Assembly (NCBI RefSeq): GCF_017945865.1
Contig: NZ_CP072829.1
Coordinates: forward strand, 1,364,001 to 1,428,000
DNA: 64,000 bases
Source: Xiamenia xianingshaonis
GTDB lineage: Bacteria; Actinomycetota; Coriobacteriia; Coriobacteriales; Eggerthellaceae
Direction of reading: 5' to 3'
Shown: positions 22,547 to 31,791 of the stretch, one piece after another
Position numbering within the stretch: position 1 is the stretch's first letter
How the letters are laid out: each line of letters begins with the position of its first letter
Notes under the pieces: model-generated
The model's input: only the letters and a program-made list of their open reading frames with translations
Database searches by the model: none
What the model was told of the DNA's origin: nothing
Position numbers and translations under genes: made by a program

Positions 22547-23839
22547 TCACGCCCTTTGCGGGTACGGCGAAAACGCGAGGCTCGCGTTGTGTCCGCCGAA
22601 GCCGAGCGAATTGGACAGCGCTACCTTCTGCGGCACGTCGACAAGCGTTTCGGCAACCACGTTGACCGGGCATTCCGGGTCCGGCGTGGAAAAGCCCGCC
22701 GTCGCCGGCACGCAGTCGCGCGCGACCGACAGCGCGCACACGATGGCCTCGATGCCGCCGGCGGCTCCCAGCGTGTGCCCCGTCGTGCCTTTGACCGAGG
22801 TCACCGGCACGCGCCGCCCTGCCTCGTCGCCGCACAGCAGCAGGATGGCGGCGGACTCGGTGGCGTCGTTGGCCGGCGTGGCGGTGCCGTGGGCGTTCAC
22901 GTGGCCCACGTCGTCCGGCGTGAAGCCGCCTTCCGCAAGCGCCTGCCGCATCGCACGCGCCACGCCTTCGCCTGCCGGGTCGGGCGCGGTCACGTGGTAG
23001 GCGTCGCCGGTCGAGCCGAAGCCCGTCACCTCGGCGATGACGTTCGCGCCGCGGGCAAGCGCGTGCTCGAGCGATTCCAGCACCAGAATGCCAGCGCCTT
23101 CGCCCGCGACGAAGCCCGACCGGTTCGCATCGAAGGGCATCGAGGCGCGTTCGGGGTCGTCCGAGCGCGACAGCGCCCCCAGGTTCGTGAAGCCGGCGAT
23201 GCAGATGGGGTTCACCGATTCCTCGGCGCCGCCCGCCAGCGCCGCGTCCATATACCCGTGGCGAATGTCGCGCACTGCCGTACCGATGCAGTGGGCCGCC
23301 GTGGCGCATGCGGTGACGACGTTCAAGCACTCGCCCTTCATGCCGTAGCGAATGGCCAGCTGGCCTGCGGCGATGTTGCCGATCATCGTGGGGATGAACA
23401 GCGGGCTCACGCGCTTGGGACCCTTCCTTTCCAGCGTGGAGAACCCGCGCTGCAGCTCGTCGATGCCGCCAATGCCGGTGCCGACCACGACGCCGAAGCG
23501 TTCAAGGTCTTCCGATTCCAGGTCGATGCCGGCCTGCGCAAGCGCCTCGTCGGCCGCCACGACGGCGTACTGCACGAAGCGCTCGCTGCGCCGGGCGTCC
23601 TTCTTCGAAAGGCCGTGCTCGGTCGCGTCGAAATTGCGCACTTCGCCGGCGATGGTCACCTCGAAGCCCTCCGTGTCGAAACGCTCGATGGGGCCCAGGC
23701 ACGACCGGCCTTCCGTGACGGCCTGCCACAGCGCCTCCACGCCCACGCCGGCGGGGCTCACCGCGCCCATGCCCGTCACGACGACGCGATGCGTGCCGTC
23801 CGGGCGTCGTGTTTCCGTACCAGATACGACTTCGATCAT
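22547..23839 (-). CDS. fabF: 3-oxoacyl-ACP synthase II FabF
   Basis: 430 residues. Condenses malonyl-ACP with acyl-ACP in chain elongation. The Cys-His-His triad is visible: VVTACATAAHCIG (nucleophile), HVNAHGTATPAND and KGTTGHTLGAAGG. The N-terminal VVVTGMGAVSPAG and C-terminal NSLGFGGHNASL motifs are typical. The ATG overlaps the fabG stop (ATGA at 23839-23836), so translation is coupled. No fabH is in the window; initiation must be encoded elsewhere. Confidence 0.97.
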   Translation of the reverse strand: MIEVVSGTETRRPDGTHRVVVTGMGAVSPAGVGVEALWQAVTEGRSCLGPIERFDTEGFEVTIAGEVRNFDATEHGLSKKDARRSERFVQYAVVAADEALAQAGIDLESEDLERFGVVVGTGIGGIDELQRGFSTLERKGPKRVSPLFIPTMIGNIAAGQLAIRYGMKGECLNVVTACATAAHCIGTAVRDIRHGYMDAALAGGAEESVNPICIAGFTNLGALSRSDDPERASMPFDANRSGFVAGEGAGILVLESLEHALARGANVIAEVTGFGSTGDAYHVTAPDPAGEGVARAMRQALAEGGFTPDDVGHVNAHGTATPANDATESAAILLLCGDEAGRRVPVTSVKGTTGHTLGAAGGIEAIVCALSVARDCVPATAGFSTPDPECPVNVVAETLVDVPQKVALSNSLGFGGHNASLAFSPYPQRA

Positions 23840-24597
23840 AGCGACATTCCTCCATCGATGGCGATGACTTGTCCGGTAATGTAGGCCGCGCTGTCGCTGG
23901 CCAAAAAGGCGGCCAGCGCGGCGACTTCCTCGGCCTGCCCAAGGCGCCGCAGCGCGATCGCGCTTTCAAGGCCGTCGCGCTGCTTGTCGCTGAGCGCGTC
24001 GGTCATGTCGGTTTCGATGAAACCGGGAGCGATGGCGTTGACCGTGATGTTGCGCGACCCCAGCTCTTTCGCGAGCGATTTCGTCAGACCGATGACGCCC
24101 GCCTTCGACGCCGCATAGTTCGCCTGGCCCGCGTTGCCCGCGATGCCGACGACGCTGCTCAGGTTCACGATGCGGCCGCGGCGCTGCTTCATCATGGGCT
24201 TGACGGCCGCGCGGCAGCAGTTGAACGTGCCTTTCAAGTTGACGTCGATGACGGCGGCGAAGTCGTCGTCGCTCATGCGGACGGCCAGGCCGTCGCGCGT
24301 GATGCCGGCGTTGTTCACGAGCACGTCCAGCGTGCCGAAGGCGTCTATTGTCTCGTTGGCCAGGCGTTTTGCGTCTTCCGGGTCGGCAACGTTGCCGACG
24401 ACGGCGCACGTTTTCACGCCGAACTCGCGTTCAAGCTCGGCTGCGGACGCGGCCAGCGCCTGAAGGCCCGCCTCTGACGAGCAGTTCAGGCAGACGTTTG
24501 CGCCCTGGGCGGCCAGAGCGCGCGCAATGGCGGCGCCGATGCCGCGAGACGATCCGGTGACGAGCGCCGATGCGCCGGTCAAAGCAGGTTGTTGCAT
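23836..24597 (-). CDS. fabG: 3-oxoacyl-ACP reductase FabG
   Basis: 253 residues from ATG 24597 (GGAGACAACCC just upstream); 8 further codons upstream are open. NADPH-dependent short-chain dehydrogenase that reduces 3-oxoacyl-ACP. It has the TGSSRGIGAAIARAL nucleotide motif, NNAGITRDGL, the catalytic Ser in NLSSVVGIAGN, and YAASKAGVIG with the Tyr-Lys pair. The C-terminus YITGQVIAIDGGMSL is standard. Second-to-middle gene of the fab operon, 16 nt after fabD. Confidence 0.97.
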   Translation of the reverse strand: MQQPALTGASALVTGSSRGIGAAIARALAAQGANVCLNCSSEAGLQALAASAAELEREFGVKTCAVVGNVADPEDAKRLANETIDAFGTLDVLVNNAGITRDGLAVRMSDDDFAAVIDVNLKGTFNCCRAAVKPMMKQRRGRIVNLSSVVGIAGNAGQANYAASKAGVIGLTKSLAKELGSRNITVNAIAPGFIETDMTDALSDKQRDGLESAIALRRLGQAEEVAALAAFLASDSAAYITGQVIAIDGGMSL

Positions 24598-24613
24598 GGG
24601 TTGTCTCCTGGTT

Positions 24614-25579
24614 CTAGGCAAGGTTGTCGGTGGGGGCCGAAGCGGAGGAGGCCGCCGCGTCCAGGCGGGCGCAGAACGCTTCGAAGCTCGCGCGGTCCGT
24701 CACGGCCGTGCGCGCAACCCCCTTGTCGATGCGCTTCACGAGGTTCACGAGCACGTTTCCGCTTCCGACCTCGACAAACTCCGTCGCGCCGTCCGCGATG
24801 AGGGCGCTCACGCTCTCGTCGAAGCGCACCGGGTGCGTCAGGTGGTCGACAAGGGCCCGCCGCGCGTCGGCGGACGCGAGCGGGGCGGCGCTCACGTTGT
24901 CGATGAGCGGAATGGCCGGCTCGGCGAAGTCGACCGTCTCCAAAAAGGCGGCCACCTCTTCGGCGGCCTCGGCCATGAGCGGCGAATGGAACGCGCCCGA
25001 CGTGGCCAGGCGCGAGCTGCGCTTGCCCGCAGCAGCCCACGCGGCTTCCGCCCGCGCGACGGCTTCCGACGCCCCCGAAATGACGATCTGCCCCGGCGCG
25101 TTGAAGTTAGCCGGAACCAACACTTCGCCTTCTGCGCACGCCGCACACAGCGCCGCCGCGCTTTCCGGGTCGGCCTTCAGAAGGGCGCTCATCGCGCCCG
25201 GGTGCGCCTCGGCCGCCTGGGCCATGGCGACGCTGCGGCGCTGCACGAAGCGCATCGCGTCTTCCAGCGACAGCATGCCGCTCACCGCCAGTGCGCTGAC
25301 CTGGCCGAGCGAAAAGCCGAGCACGGCCTTCGGCTGCAGCCCCCGCGCAACGAGCGCCCGTCCCAGCCCCATCGACACGCACGCCAACATCGGTTGGGCG
25401 TGCCGCGTGTCGTTGAGCGTCGTCTGGTCGACCGTCTCCAAGAAGGCGGCCGCGTCAAAGCCCAGCACGTCGCTTGCCGCCTCGAATGCCTCTGCCACTT
25501 CCGGCACGTCCAGAAGGTCAAGCCCCATGCCGGGCTTTTGCGACCCCTGGCCCGAAAACATCAGGACCGTCGCGCTCAT
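24614..25579 (-). CDS. fabD: Malonyl-CoA:ACP transacylase FabD, with variant nucleophile motif
   Basis: 321 residues. Moves malonyl from CoA to ACP. It has the N-terminal FSGQGSQKPGMG loop, the arginine in FVQRRS that binds the malonyl carboxylate, and the catalytic His in SGAFHSPLM. The nucleophile elbow reads GFSLGQ where the family has GHSLGE: the Ser is kept, but the preceding His and following Glu are replaced by Phe and Gln. The DNA at about 25300-25320 is unambiguous in frame. The rest is well conserved, so I expect an active enzyme. The start overlaps the fabK stop by 4 nt. Confidence 0.95.
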   Translation of the reverse strand: MSATVLMFSGQGSQKPGMGLDLLDVPEVAEAFEAASDVLGFDAAAFLETVDQTTLNDTRHAQPMLACVSMGLGRALVARGLQPKAVLGFSLGQVSALAVSGMLSLEDAMRFVQRRSVAMAQAAEAHPGAMSALLKADPESAAALCAACAEGEVLVPANFNAPGQIVISGASEAVARAEAAWAAAGKRSSRLATSGAFHSPLMAEAAEEVAAFLETVDFAEPAIPLIDNVSAAPLASADARRALVDHLTHPVRFDESVSALIADGATEFVEVGSGNVLVNLVKRIDKGVARTAVTDRASFEAFCARLDAAASSASAPTDNLA

Positions 25580-26553
25580 CGTGCACGCTCTTCTCCGCGG
25601 CGGGCGTTCAGGTCGAACACCTCTTGCAGCCCAAGCGACCCCAGCCGCTCGGCTTCCGCCATGATGTCGGCGACGACTTCCGCCGCCGTCTTCCGCTCGC
25701 GCACCTGCGCCGCCACCTGGCCGGCCATCATCGTTCCGTTGTCCACGTCGCCTTCGACGGCGCGGCGCAGCGACCCCAGATACATCTCTTCCAGCGCGTC
25801 GCCGTTTTTGTCCATGTCCTGTTCAAGCGAGCGCACCTTGCGCGAGAACTTGTTCTTCAAGCAGCGCACGGGATGCCCGCTGCCGCGCCCGGTCACAATG
25901 GTGTCGGCGTCTTTCGCGGCCAGCACCTTTTCCTTGTACGCGTCGGCGATGCCGCATTCTTCCACCGTGAGGAACCGCGTGCCCATCTGCACGCCTTCCG
26001 CGCCAAGCAGCGCCGCCGCCGCAAACGAGCGCCCCGAGCAGATGCCGCCCGCCGCCACGACGGGGATGCTCAGCGCGTCGCACACCGACGGCACGAGCGC
26101 CATCGTGGTCAGCTCGCCAATATGGCCGCCCGACTCGGTGCCTTCCGCGATGACCGCGTCCACGCCCAGACGCTCCATGCGCACCGCAAGCGCCGTCGAC
26201 GCGACCACCGGCAGCACCTTGATGCCGGCCTCCTTCCAAGCGGGAAGGTAGTTCGCCGGGCTGCCCGCGCCGGTCGTGATGACGTCGACCCGCAGGTCGG
26301 TCAGCAGTTTCGCCGTTTCGGCCGCGCCCGGGTCCATCAGCATGACGTTCGCCCCGATGGGCTTTTGCGTCAGCTCGCGCGCGATGGCGACCTGCTCGCG
26401 CACCCAGGAAAGCGGGGCGCCCCCGCACGCGATGATCCCCAGGCCGCCCGCCTCGCTGACCGCCGCAGCCAGCCGGCCGTCGGCGATGCGCGCCATGGCG
26501 CCTTGGATGATGGGCGCCTCAATGCCCAGAAGTTCCGTGATTCGTGTTCTCAT
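25576..26553 (-). CDS. fabK: FMN-dependent enoyl-ACP reductase II FabK
   Basis: 325 residues from ATG 26553. TIM-barrel flavoprotein of the nitronate monooxygenase/FabK superfamily; reduces enoyl-ACP with NAD(P)H and is naturally insensitive to triclosan. Seen: PIIQGAMARIADGRLAAAV at the N-terminus, GLGIIACGG, the AEGTESGGHIG phosphate/FMN loop, VVAAGGICSGRS and GAEGVQMGTRFL. Position as first gene before fabD supports FabK over nitronate monooxygenase. No fabI is seen. It follows an AT-rich leader that probably holds the operon promoter. Confidence 0.93.
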   Translation of the reverse strand: MRTRITELLGIEAPIIQGAMARIADGRLAAAVSEAGGLGIIACGGAPLSWVREQVAIARELTQKPIGANVMLMDPGAAETAKLLTDLRVDVITTGAGSPANYLPAWKEAGIKVLPVVASTALAVRMERLGVDAVIAEGTESGGHIGELTTMALVPSVCDALSIPVVAAGGICSGRSFAAAALLGAEGVQMGTRFLTVEECGIADAYKEKVLAAKDADTIVTGRGSGHPVRCLKNKFSRKVRSLEQDMDKNGDALEEMYLGSLRRAVEGDVDNGTMMAGQVAAQVRERKTAAEVVADIMAEAERLGSLGLQEVFDLNARRGEERAR

Positions 26554-26700
26554 ATTCGCACTCCAAGCTGGCAAGACGGCCAGGCCGCCCCGCGCTTTTT
26601 CTTTCGAGCCAAAATTGATTCGATACATATTACTATGGCGGTTTATCAGCGTTAGAAAAATCCCCGACCCATCCATTCAAAGTGTTTATTCCGCGCAGAT
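26554..26700 (-). promoter_or_regulatory. Upstream region of the fatty acid operon
   Basis: An AT-rich segment in otherwise GC-rich DNA lies before fabK. TAATAT at 26632-26627 on the minus strand is a possible -10 box, about 75 nt before the start codon; no strong -35 was found. I do not see a clean palindrome that would name a regulator. Together with the terminator at 26801 and the hairpin cluster at 27039, it fills the 650 bp between fabK and the surface protein gene; there is no credible gene in it. Confidence 0.35.
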
Positions 26701-26800
26701 TGGGAAAATCGGGCAAAAACTATTACGAAACAGAAATGGTATCGGAAGGGGGCGGCTACAAGCGACGCCTCTGGCAGGTCATAAACCCACCAGGAACGCG

Positions 26801-26839
26801 AAAAGGCGGCGGGGAGCGCTTCTGGCTTCCCGCCGCCTT
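26801..26839 (-). terminator. Terminator-like hairpin between surface gene and fab operon
   Basis: AAGGCGGCGGG (26803-26813) pairs perfectly with CCCGCCGCCTT (26829-26839), extendable by two pairs. On the minus strand the stem runs into TTTT. It is well placed to end the surface-protein transcript about 370 nt after its stop and insulate the fab operon. Confidence 0.6.
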
Positions 26840-27038
26840 GGGTGCTTGGCCGGCCGCGGCGCGATGTGAACTGAGGTGAAGAAAGGTCGTCGCGCGGCGG
26901 CCGCCGATCCGGCGCCGGCGATGCGTGAAAGGGGCCGGCGTCCGGGCCCCGCTCCGGGCGGGTCAGAAAGGTTGTCCCGGGGCGAGGGGGTGCGAAGGGC
27001 CGTCCGGGGTCCCGCCCGGCGGCTCGCCTCGTCGTGGG

Positions 27039-27156
27039 CCGGCGGCCCACGGGGGCGGCTGCTCGAAGGAGCCAGCAGGCGCCCCCGCGGGCCGCCGGGG
27101 CAGAGGCCGGGGCGAAAGCCCCGGGCCTCTGCCCTCGGGAAGGCGGCTCCCCCGAG
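27039..27156. repeat. Cluster of three consecutive strong hairpins
   Basis: Three inverted repeats are packed head to tail. The first, 27039-27098, has a perfect 10-bp outer stem CCGGCGGCCC/GGGCCGCCGG, then CGGGGGCG/CGCCCCCG and CTGCT/AGCAG. The second, 27099-27133, has about 15 bp with a single bulge closed by a GAAA loop. The third, 27134-27156, is CTCGGG/CCCGAG. No U-tract follows any of them. They lie in the 3' untranslated region of the surface protein gene, in about 300 bp of extreme GC content. Confidence 0.7.
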
Positions 27157-27203
27157 AGGCCCGGAGGTCCAGGCCCCTCCCAGGGAGGCGTCAATCGGTC
27201 AGA

Positions 27204-30200
27204 CTAGCGGGTGGCCGTCCACACGCCGGAGCCGTTGACCCAGTAGCGGCCGACCCACGCGTTGGAGGCCATGGCGCCGGAGGCGTCCATGTAGTACCAC
27301 TTGCCGTCGGCGTCCTGCTGCCAGCCGGTGAGCATCTTGCCGAACGTGCCGTCGTGGGCGGTGTTGAGCAGGTACCACTCGCCGCCGTCCTTCAGCCAGC
27401 CGGACTGCATGTCGCCGGAGGCGCCCATGTAGTACCAGCCGCCGTCGACCTTCTGCCAGCCGGTGAGCATGGCGCCGTAGCTTCCCTTGTGGGACTGGTT
27501 CAGGAGGTACCACTCGCCGTCGGCGTCCTGGAACCACTGGGTGTTGGTCATCTTTCCGTTGGCCTCGAAGTGGTACCAGGCATTGTCGATCCACTCCCAG
27601 CCGTCCTTGACCTGCTTGCCGTCCTTGTAGTAGGCCCAGTCGTTGCCGGAGCCCACCCAGCCGGTCTTGCCGGCGGCGGGCTGGGCAGGCGCCACGGGCT
27701 TGGCGGTCGGCACGTAGGCCACGGTGGCGGTTCCCTTGTAGTTGCCCTTGTAGGTCACCGTGATGGTCTTGGTGGCCGGGTCGGCCTTGTAGGTGAAGTC
27801 GCTCGAGGACAGGCCGGGCACCGTGACGACCGGCAGGCCGGCGGCGTCGTAGGACACCTGGGGCTTGGCCGTGACCGTCGCGGGCTTGATCGTGAAGTCG
27901 ACCGTCTTCTCGCCCGTCCAGCCGGCGCCCTCGTCGCCCGCGATCGCGATCGGGTAGGTGCCCGCGCCGGTGTAGGAGCCCGCCTTCACGTCGTAGGCCG
28001 ACGCGTCGACCGGGACCTTCTTGCCGCCGTCCATGTAGTAGGCGGCGGTCACGACGGGCGCCTGGGCCTTGCCGTTGTAGGTCGTCTCCGCGACCTCGAA
28101 CGTGACCTCCGCCACGTCGTAGAGGACCTCGACGTCCTTCTTGACCTCGCCGGTGAAGTTCGTGCCGGCGCCGGAGATCGTCGCCGCGACGGTGCCGGGC
28201 AGCTCGCCCTCGGCGGCCACCGTGTAGTCGGTGCCGGGGACCAGCTCCATGCCCTCGAACGTGACCTTCACCGCGTCGGCCAGGTCGGCGCCCGGGACGA
28301 CGGCGGCCGGCTCGATCGTCGCGTTGGCGACGTCGGCCTTGGCGATCTCGTAGGGGACCTTCACCGAGCCCTTGAAGTTGCCGGTCTTGGGCGCGATGAC
28401 CATGTAGGACGTGCCGGCGTTGACGCCGCCCTCGTGCTCGACGCCCAGCTGGTCGATGGCGTTCGCCAACGAGATGGGGCCGCCCTTGTAGCCCTCGTTG
28501 ACCGGCGTGATCTCGGAGCCCTTCACGAGCACCTGCGGCACCTGCTCCTTGCCGTTGTAGACCAGGTCCTCGGCGCCGTCGAGCTTGACCGAGCCCTTCA
28601 CGTTGGAGGCGTCGGAGAGCTCGAGCGGGGCGATCTGGAACGGCACCTTGACCTGGCCGGCGTACTGGCCCGTGCCGGTGATCACGGCGTAGGCCGGGGC
28701 GTCCTCGGTGGTGGCGTTCTCGTTGTTCTCCCAGCTGACCTCGTACAGGCCCTCGTCGGCGGCCGTCTTGGTGCCCTTCATGTTGACGGTCACCTTCGGC
28801 TCCGCGGGGGCGTAGGGGCTGTACAGGCTGCCCTCGGCCACGGTGACGTCGAACACGCCCTCGATGGACTTGTCGGTCACCAGGAACGTGCCGGTGATGA
28901 CGTCGGTCGCGGCGTTGGAGTAGTTGCCCTTGCCGGTGACGACGAAGACGTAGCGCTCGCAGCCCGTCGGCACGCCCGTCTGGGTGGGATCCTTGGCCAC
29001 GCTGGTGACCTGGTAGTCGACGCCCTCTTCGAGCACCGTGCCGTTGCCGAGCTTGACCTGCAGACCCTCGACCGTGTTGTCGAACTCGCTCTTGAGCTGC
29101 GACGCAGCGGTGGCCTCCGCCTCAAGGTCGACCAGGGAGGCCGGCGCAATGCCGAAGGCCTGCTGGATGCCGCCCGCGTAGTTGCCCGTGAAGGCGACGT
29201 CGATGGTGCCGCCCTCGGCCACGGTCGTGTTGTCGCCGTAAGAGACGGTGAAGTCGTGGGCGGCCTGCTTGTCGTAGGGGTCCTGGGCAACGAGATTGGC
29301 GGTAGTGCCGTTCGGCAGCGTCACCGTAACGATCGGCCTCGGCGTGATCTGACGGCCCGTGTACGGAGCGCTGAAGCCGCCGCTTTGCAGGGGCTTGAGG
29401 CCCTGGTAGGACACGACGGCGTTGCCGTTCGAGCCGACCTTGACCTCGAGCGGGGTGATCTCGAACGTCATGGGTGCGAGGGTGCCAACGTACTCGCCGT
29501 CGCCCTTCACGGTAACCGTGTAGGTGCCGACCTCGGTGATGTAGTCGGTCTCTCCATAGGTGACGGTCTTGCCGTCCACCACGCGAGAGGCCGTCACCTC
29601 GTAGTCTCTACCACTGTCAAGATCGACCAGGCCGGGCTTTCCGGTTGCCTGCACCGTGCCGGCAATCTGCGGCGCGTTCACGAGGTCCACGACCTGGTAT
29701 CCGTTCGTGGCAACCTCGGCGTCGTTCAGGCCGTTGAAGGGCTGGCTCGCCTTCTTGAGCGTGGTGGAAGGAAGTTGGGTGCCATATCCATACGTGATGG
29801 TCAGGGATTCGGTGTATACGCCATTGTCCGACTTCGGCAGAAGGGTGACGGTGCCGGTGCCCTTCGCGTCGGTGGCGAGCTTGGTGCTCTCCAGCTTGAA
29901 GTTGTCGGCGAAGTCCACCGGCACGGCGGCCTTAACGTCGGATCCAATAGCAAGGCTGACGGTGATGCCGGCCGTGATCTGATCGATGACGTCCTGCGCT
30001 GTGATGCCGTCCTTGTACTGGAGCTCGACCCCGCTAGCAGGACGGCCGTCGACCTTGACATCAATCTGAGCGGGATTGTCAAGCTCGGCGAAGACGGTCA
30101 CCGGAACGGTCGCGACGACCTTGTCGCCCACGCTGACCCGCACCTGGTACTTGCCCGGCATGGTCGGATAGGCAGCCTTGCCCTTGTCATCGACCAAGGC

Positions 30201-31435
30201 ATTGCCGCTAGCGTCGAGGTAGGCGAACGTGGGAGTCGCCTCGTCCCCGGTGCCTTTGACCGTGACCTTGATGCAGCTCTCAATGTCAGTCTTTTGGGAG
30301 CCGCCGTCATAAGGAGCCTCCAGCGCCTTGCCGCCGTCAGCGATAATATAGTCGCTTGCACCTGTTGCATCTGTGTTATCGAGCGTCACGTCGTAGCTGG
30401 CTTCTTCGATGGGAGCGGAAGTGGTGAGAACCATAGTGTTCTCGGCACCAGCAGCGGACGTGACCGAAGCACCACCGGCGACAACGAACTTGTAGTTGTT
30501 GAACGTTTCATCGGAAACCGTAATCTCAACCGGAACACGGCCGGTCTTCACGTACATGTCATCGCCGTTCACGAGCGACACGCCAGCAGCCGTCGCGGTC
30601 TTGTACTCGATGCCGTCTTCTCCCTCCACCAAAGTGGTCTTGTCCACAGAAGTTGAAGTCGTGTTTTTAACCAACGTGGCGTTCACTTCGGTGTCTTTCT
30701 CAAGATCAGCAGGCTTGCTGACACCAACAACACCGGTGGCAGGAACGATAGTGGCGGTAGCCTTGGCAATGGTGAAGTCTTGAACGTTCTTGCCCTCAAT
30801 AGCAACGCCAATGGCTTCAACCGCGGCGGCAACAGTATTGACAGCGCCTTCGCGAGTCGCAGCACCGGAAGTCAGCCTATAGGTCGCAGTGTAAGTGCCG
30901 GCATTCTTCACGCCATCCGTAATGGGTGTCGTGCTTCCCTTAGCAGTGTAGCTGGGATCAATGAGACCTTCGTCGAATACGTAATACTCGGCTTTCTCTT
31001 CGAACGACGCAGCTTCGCCCGATTTGCCCGCTTCAGCCTCAACTTTAGCCCAATAGGTATACTTAGCGACAATTTTCACATCCGTCACAGCCGGCACTTG
31101 CTCGGCATCGTTGAAGGTGAAAGAAGTGTTTTTGGGAAGCTCGATGCTATAGAGAGACCAAGAAGCCTGCTTATCAGTAGGTGCATCGGTAGCGTTTTCG
31201 GTAATACCAGTCGTATCTGAGCTGAGAGTCTTCGCCGTTGCAGGCGTGAGACCATCTTGCTCAGTTGACGGTTCCGTCTCATTCTCCGCATAAGCGGGAG
31301 TTACGTCCATCGCCGCCTGGGTCAGGGCGGCGGCGGGGGTCATGCCGAGGGCGAGGGTGCCTGCAAGGATCAGGCTAAGAACCTTGCCCCCCCCCCCCCG
31401 TAGGTTTTCGTAGAAAGTGGAGTGATCTTGGACAT
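27204..31435 (-). CDS. Cell-wall surface protein with MBG/Ig-like repeats and C-terminal wall-binding repeats; start region frameshifted by a poly-G tract
   Basis: About 1410 residues if in frame. The last 152 residues (27207-27662) are glucan/choline-binding-type repeats (WYYMDASGAMASN, GEWYLLN, GWQKVDGGWYYMG), expected to bind wall polymers non-covalently. Before them come many Ig-like/MBG-type repeats (VYNGKEQVPQVLVKG, TYNGKAQAPVV, GAGTYPIAIAG) typical of adhesive surface proteins. The proper start is ATG 31435, with GAAAGG 8 nt upstream; it reads MSKITPLSTKTY and then 13 G. With 13 G this frame stops at 31370 after 21 codons. The frame of the mature protein begins right after the tract with KVLSLILAGTLALGM, an ideal signal-peptide core, but has no start codon before ATG 31343. 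So as assembled the gene makes either no product or one with a truncated signal. A tract of 14 or 11 G would fuse both parts. Confidence 0.85.
31387..31399 (-). repeat. Homopolymer tract of 13 G, candidate phase-variation switch
   Basis: Thirteen consecutive C on the plus strand (G on the coding strand) lie at codon 13 of the surface protein gene, between its start codon and its signal-peptide core. I see no comparable run elsewhere in the window. Slipped-strand mispairing at such tracts is a known ON/OFF mechanism in other bacteria. Homopolymer sequencing error is the main alternative. Confidence 0.85.
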
Positions 31436-31480
31436 AGATCGACCTTTCTCATTTCGGGTTCACAACATTGGACGCCGCCC

Positions 31481-31508
31481 ATTGTGCCACAGATCGCCCC
31501 ACTTGGAA
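31481..31508 (-). promoter_or_regulatory. Possible promoter of the phase-variable surface gene
   Basis: On the minus strand TTCCAA (31508-31503) and CACAAT (31486-31481) are separated by 16 nt, about 45 nt before ATG 31435. Both boxes are weak matches. The 355-bp gap 31436-31791 holds this, a hairpin at 31657, and a repeated CCGTCGCGGCGG motif, but no gene. Confidence 0.3.
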
Positions 31509-31648
31509 AACATTTTGTGGGGCCGAGTCCCCAAAACGACCCCCATCAGGCGCTTTCCGGCCCCCAATTGTGTTCGTTTGTTGAAGGAAGGAAACTCCCA
31601 CCCCCCGCGGCAGGCGGTTCCGTCGCGGCGGCGGAGCTTTGGTCCCAG

Positions 31649-31679
31649 CCAAAGGAGGCCTGAAACCTTGGCTCAGGCC
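31649..31679 (-). terminator. Possible terminator after the DHHW gene
   Basis: GGCCTGA (31657-31663) pairs with TCAGGCC (31673-31679) over a 9-nt loop; on the minus strand CTCCTTTGG follows. It is 113 nt after the stop codon and the U-content is low, so this is tentative. Confidence 0.35.
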
Positions 31680-31791
31680 GACGACGCGTCAAAGCGGAGC
31701 CGTCGCGGCGGAACCCGCCGTCCCACAGCTCGCAGCCTTCCCCTTCCCGGCAATCCCGAACTCCTGGAGACCCCACGGGCCAGCACGTTCG

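Noticed and set aside
20214-23000. Plus-strand open frame of about 930 codons opposite accDA/fabZ/fabF
   Set aside because: His/Arg-rich shadow of conserved minus-strand enzymes.
26925-30656. Plus-strand open frame of over 1200 codons opposite the surface protein gene
   Set aside because: It mirrors the codon pattern of the GC-rich minus-strand gene, has no family motif and no ribosome site; the minus strand has clear MBG-like and wall-binding repeats.
31343-31343. ATG 31343 as the natural start of the surface protein
   Set aside because: It would begin in the middle of the signal-peptide core and has no ribosome site, whereas ATG 31435 has one; the poly-G tract explains the mismatch.
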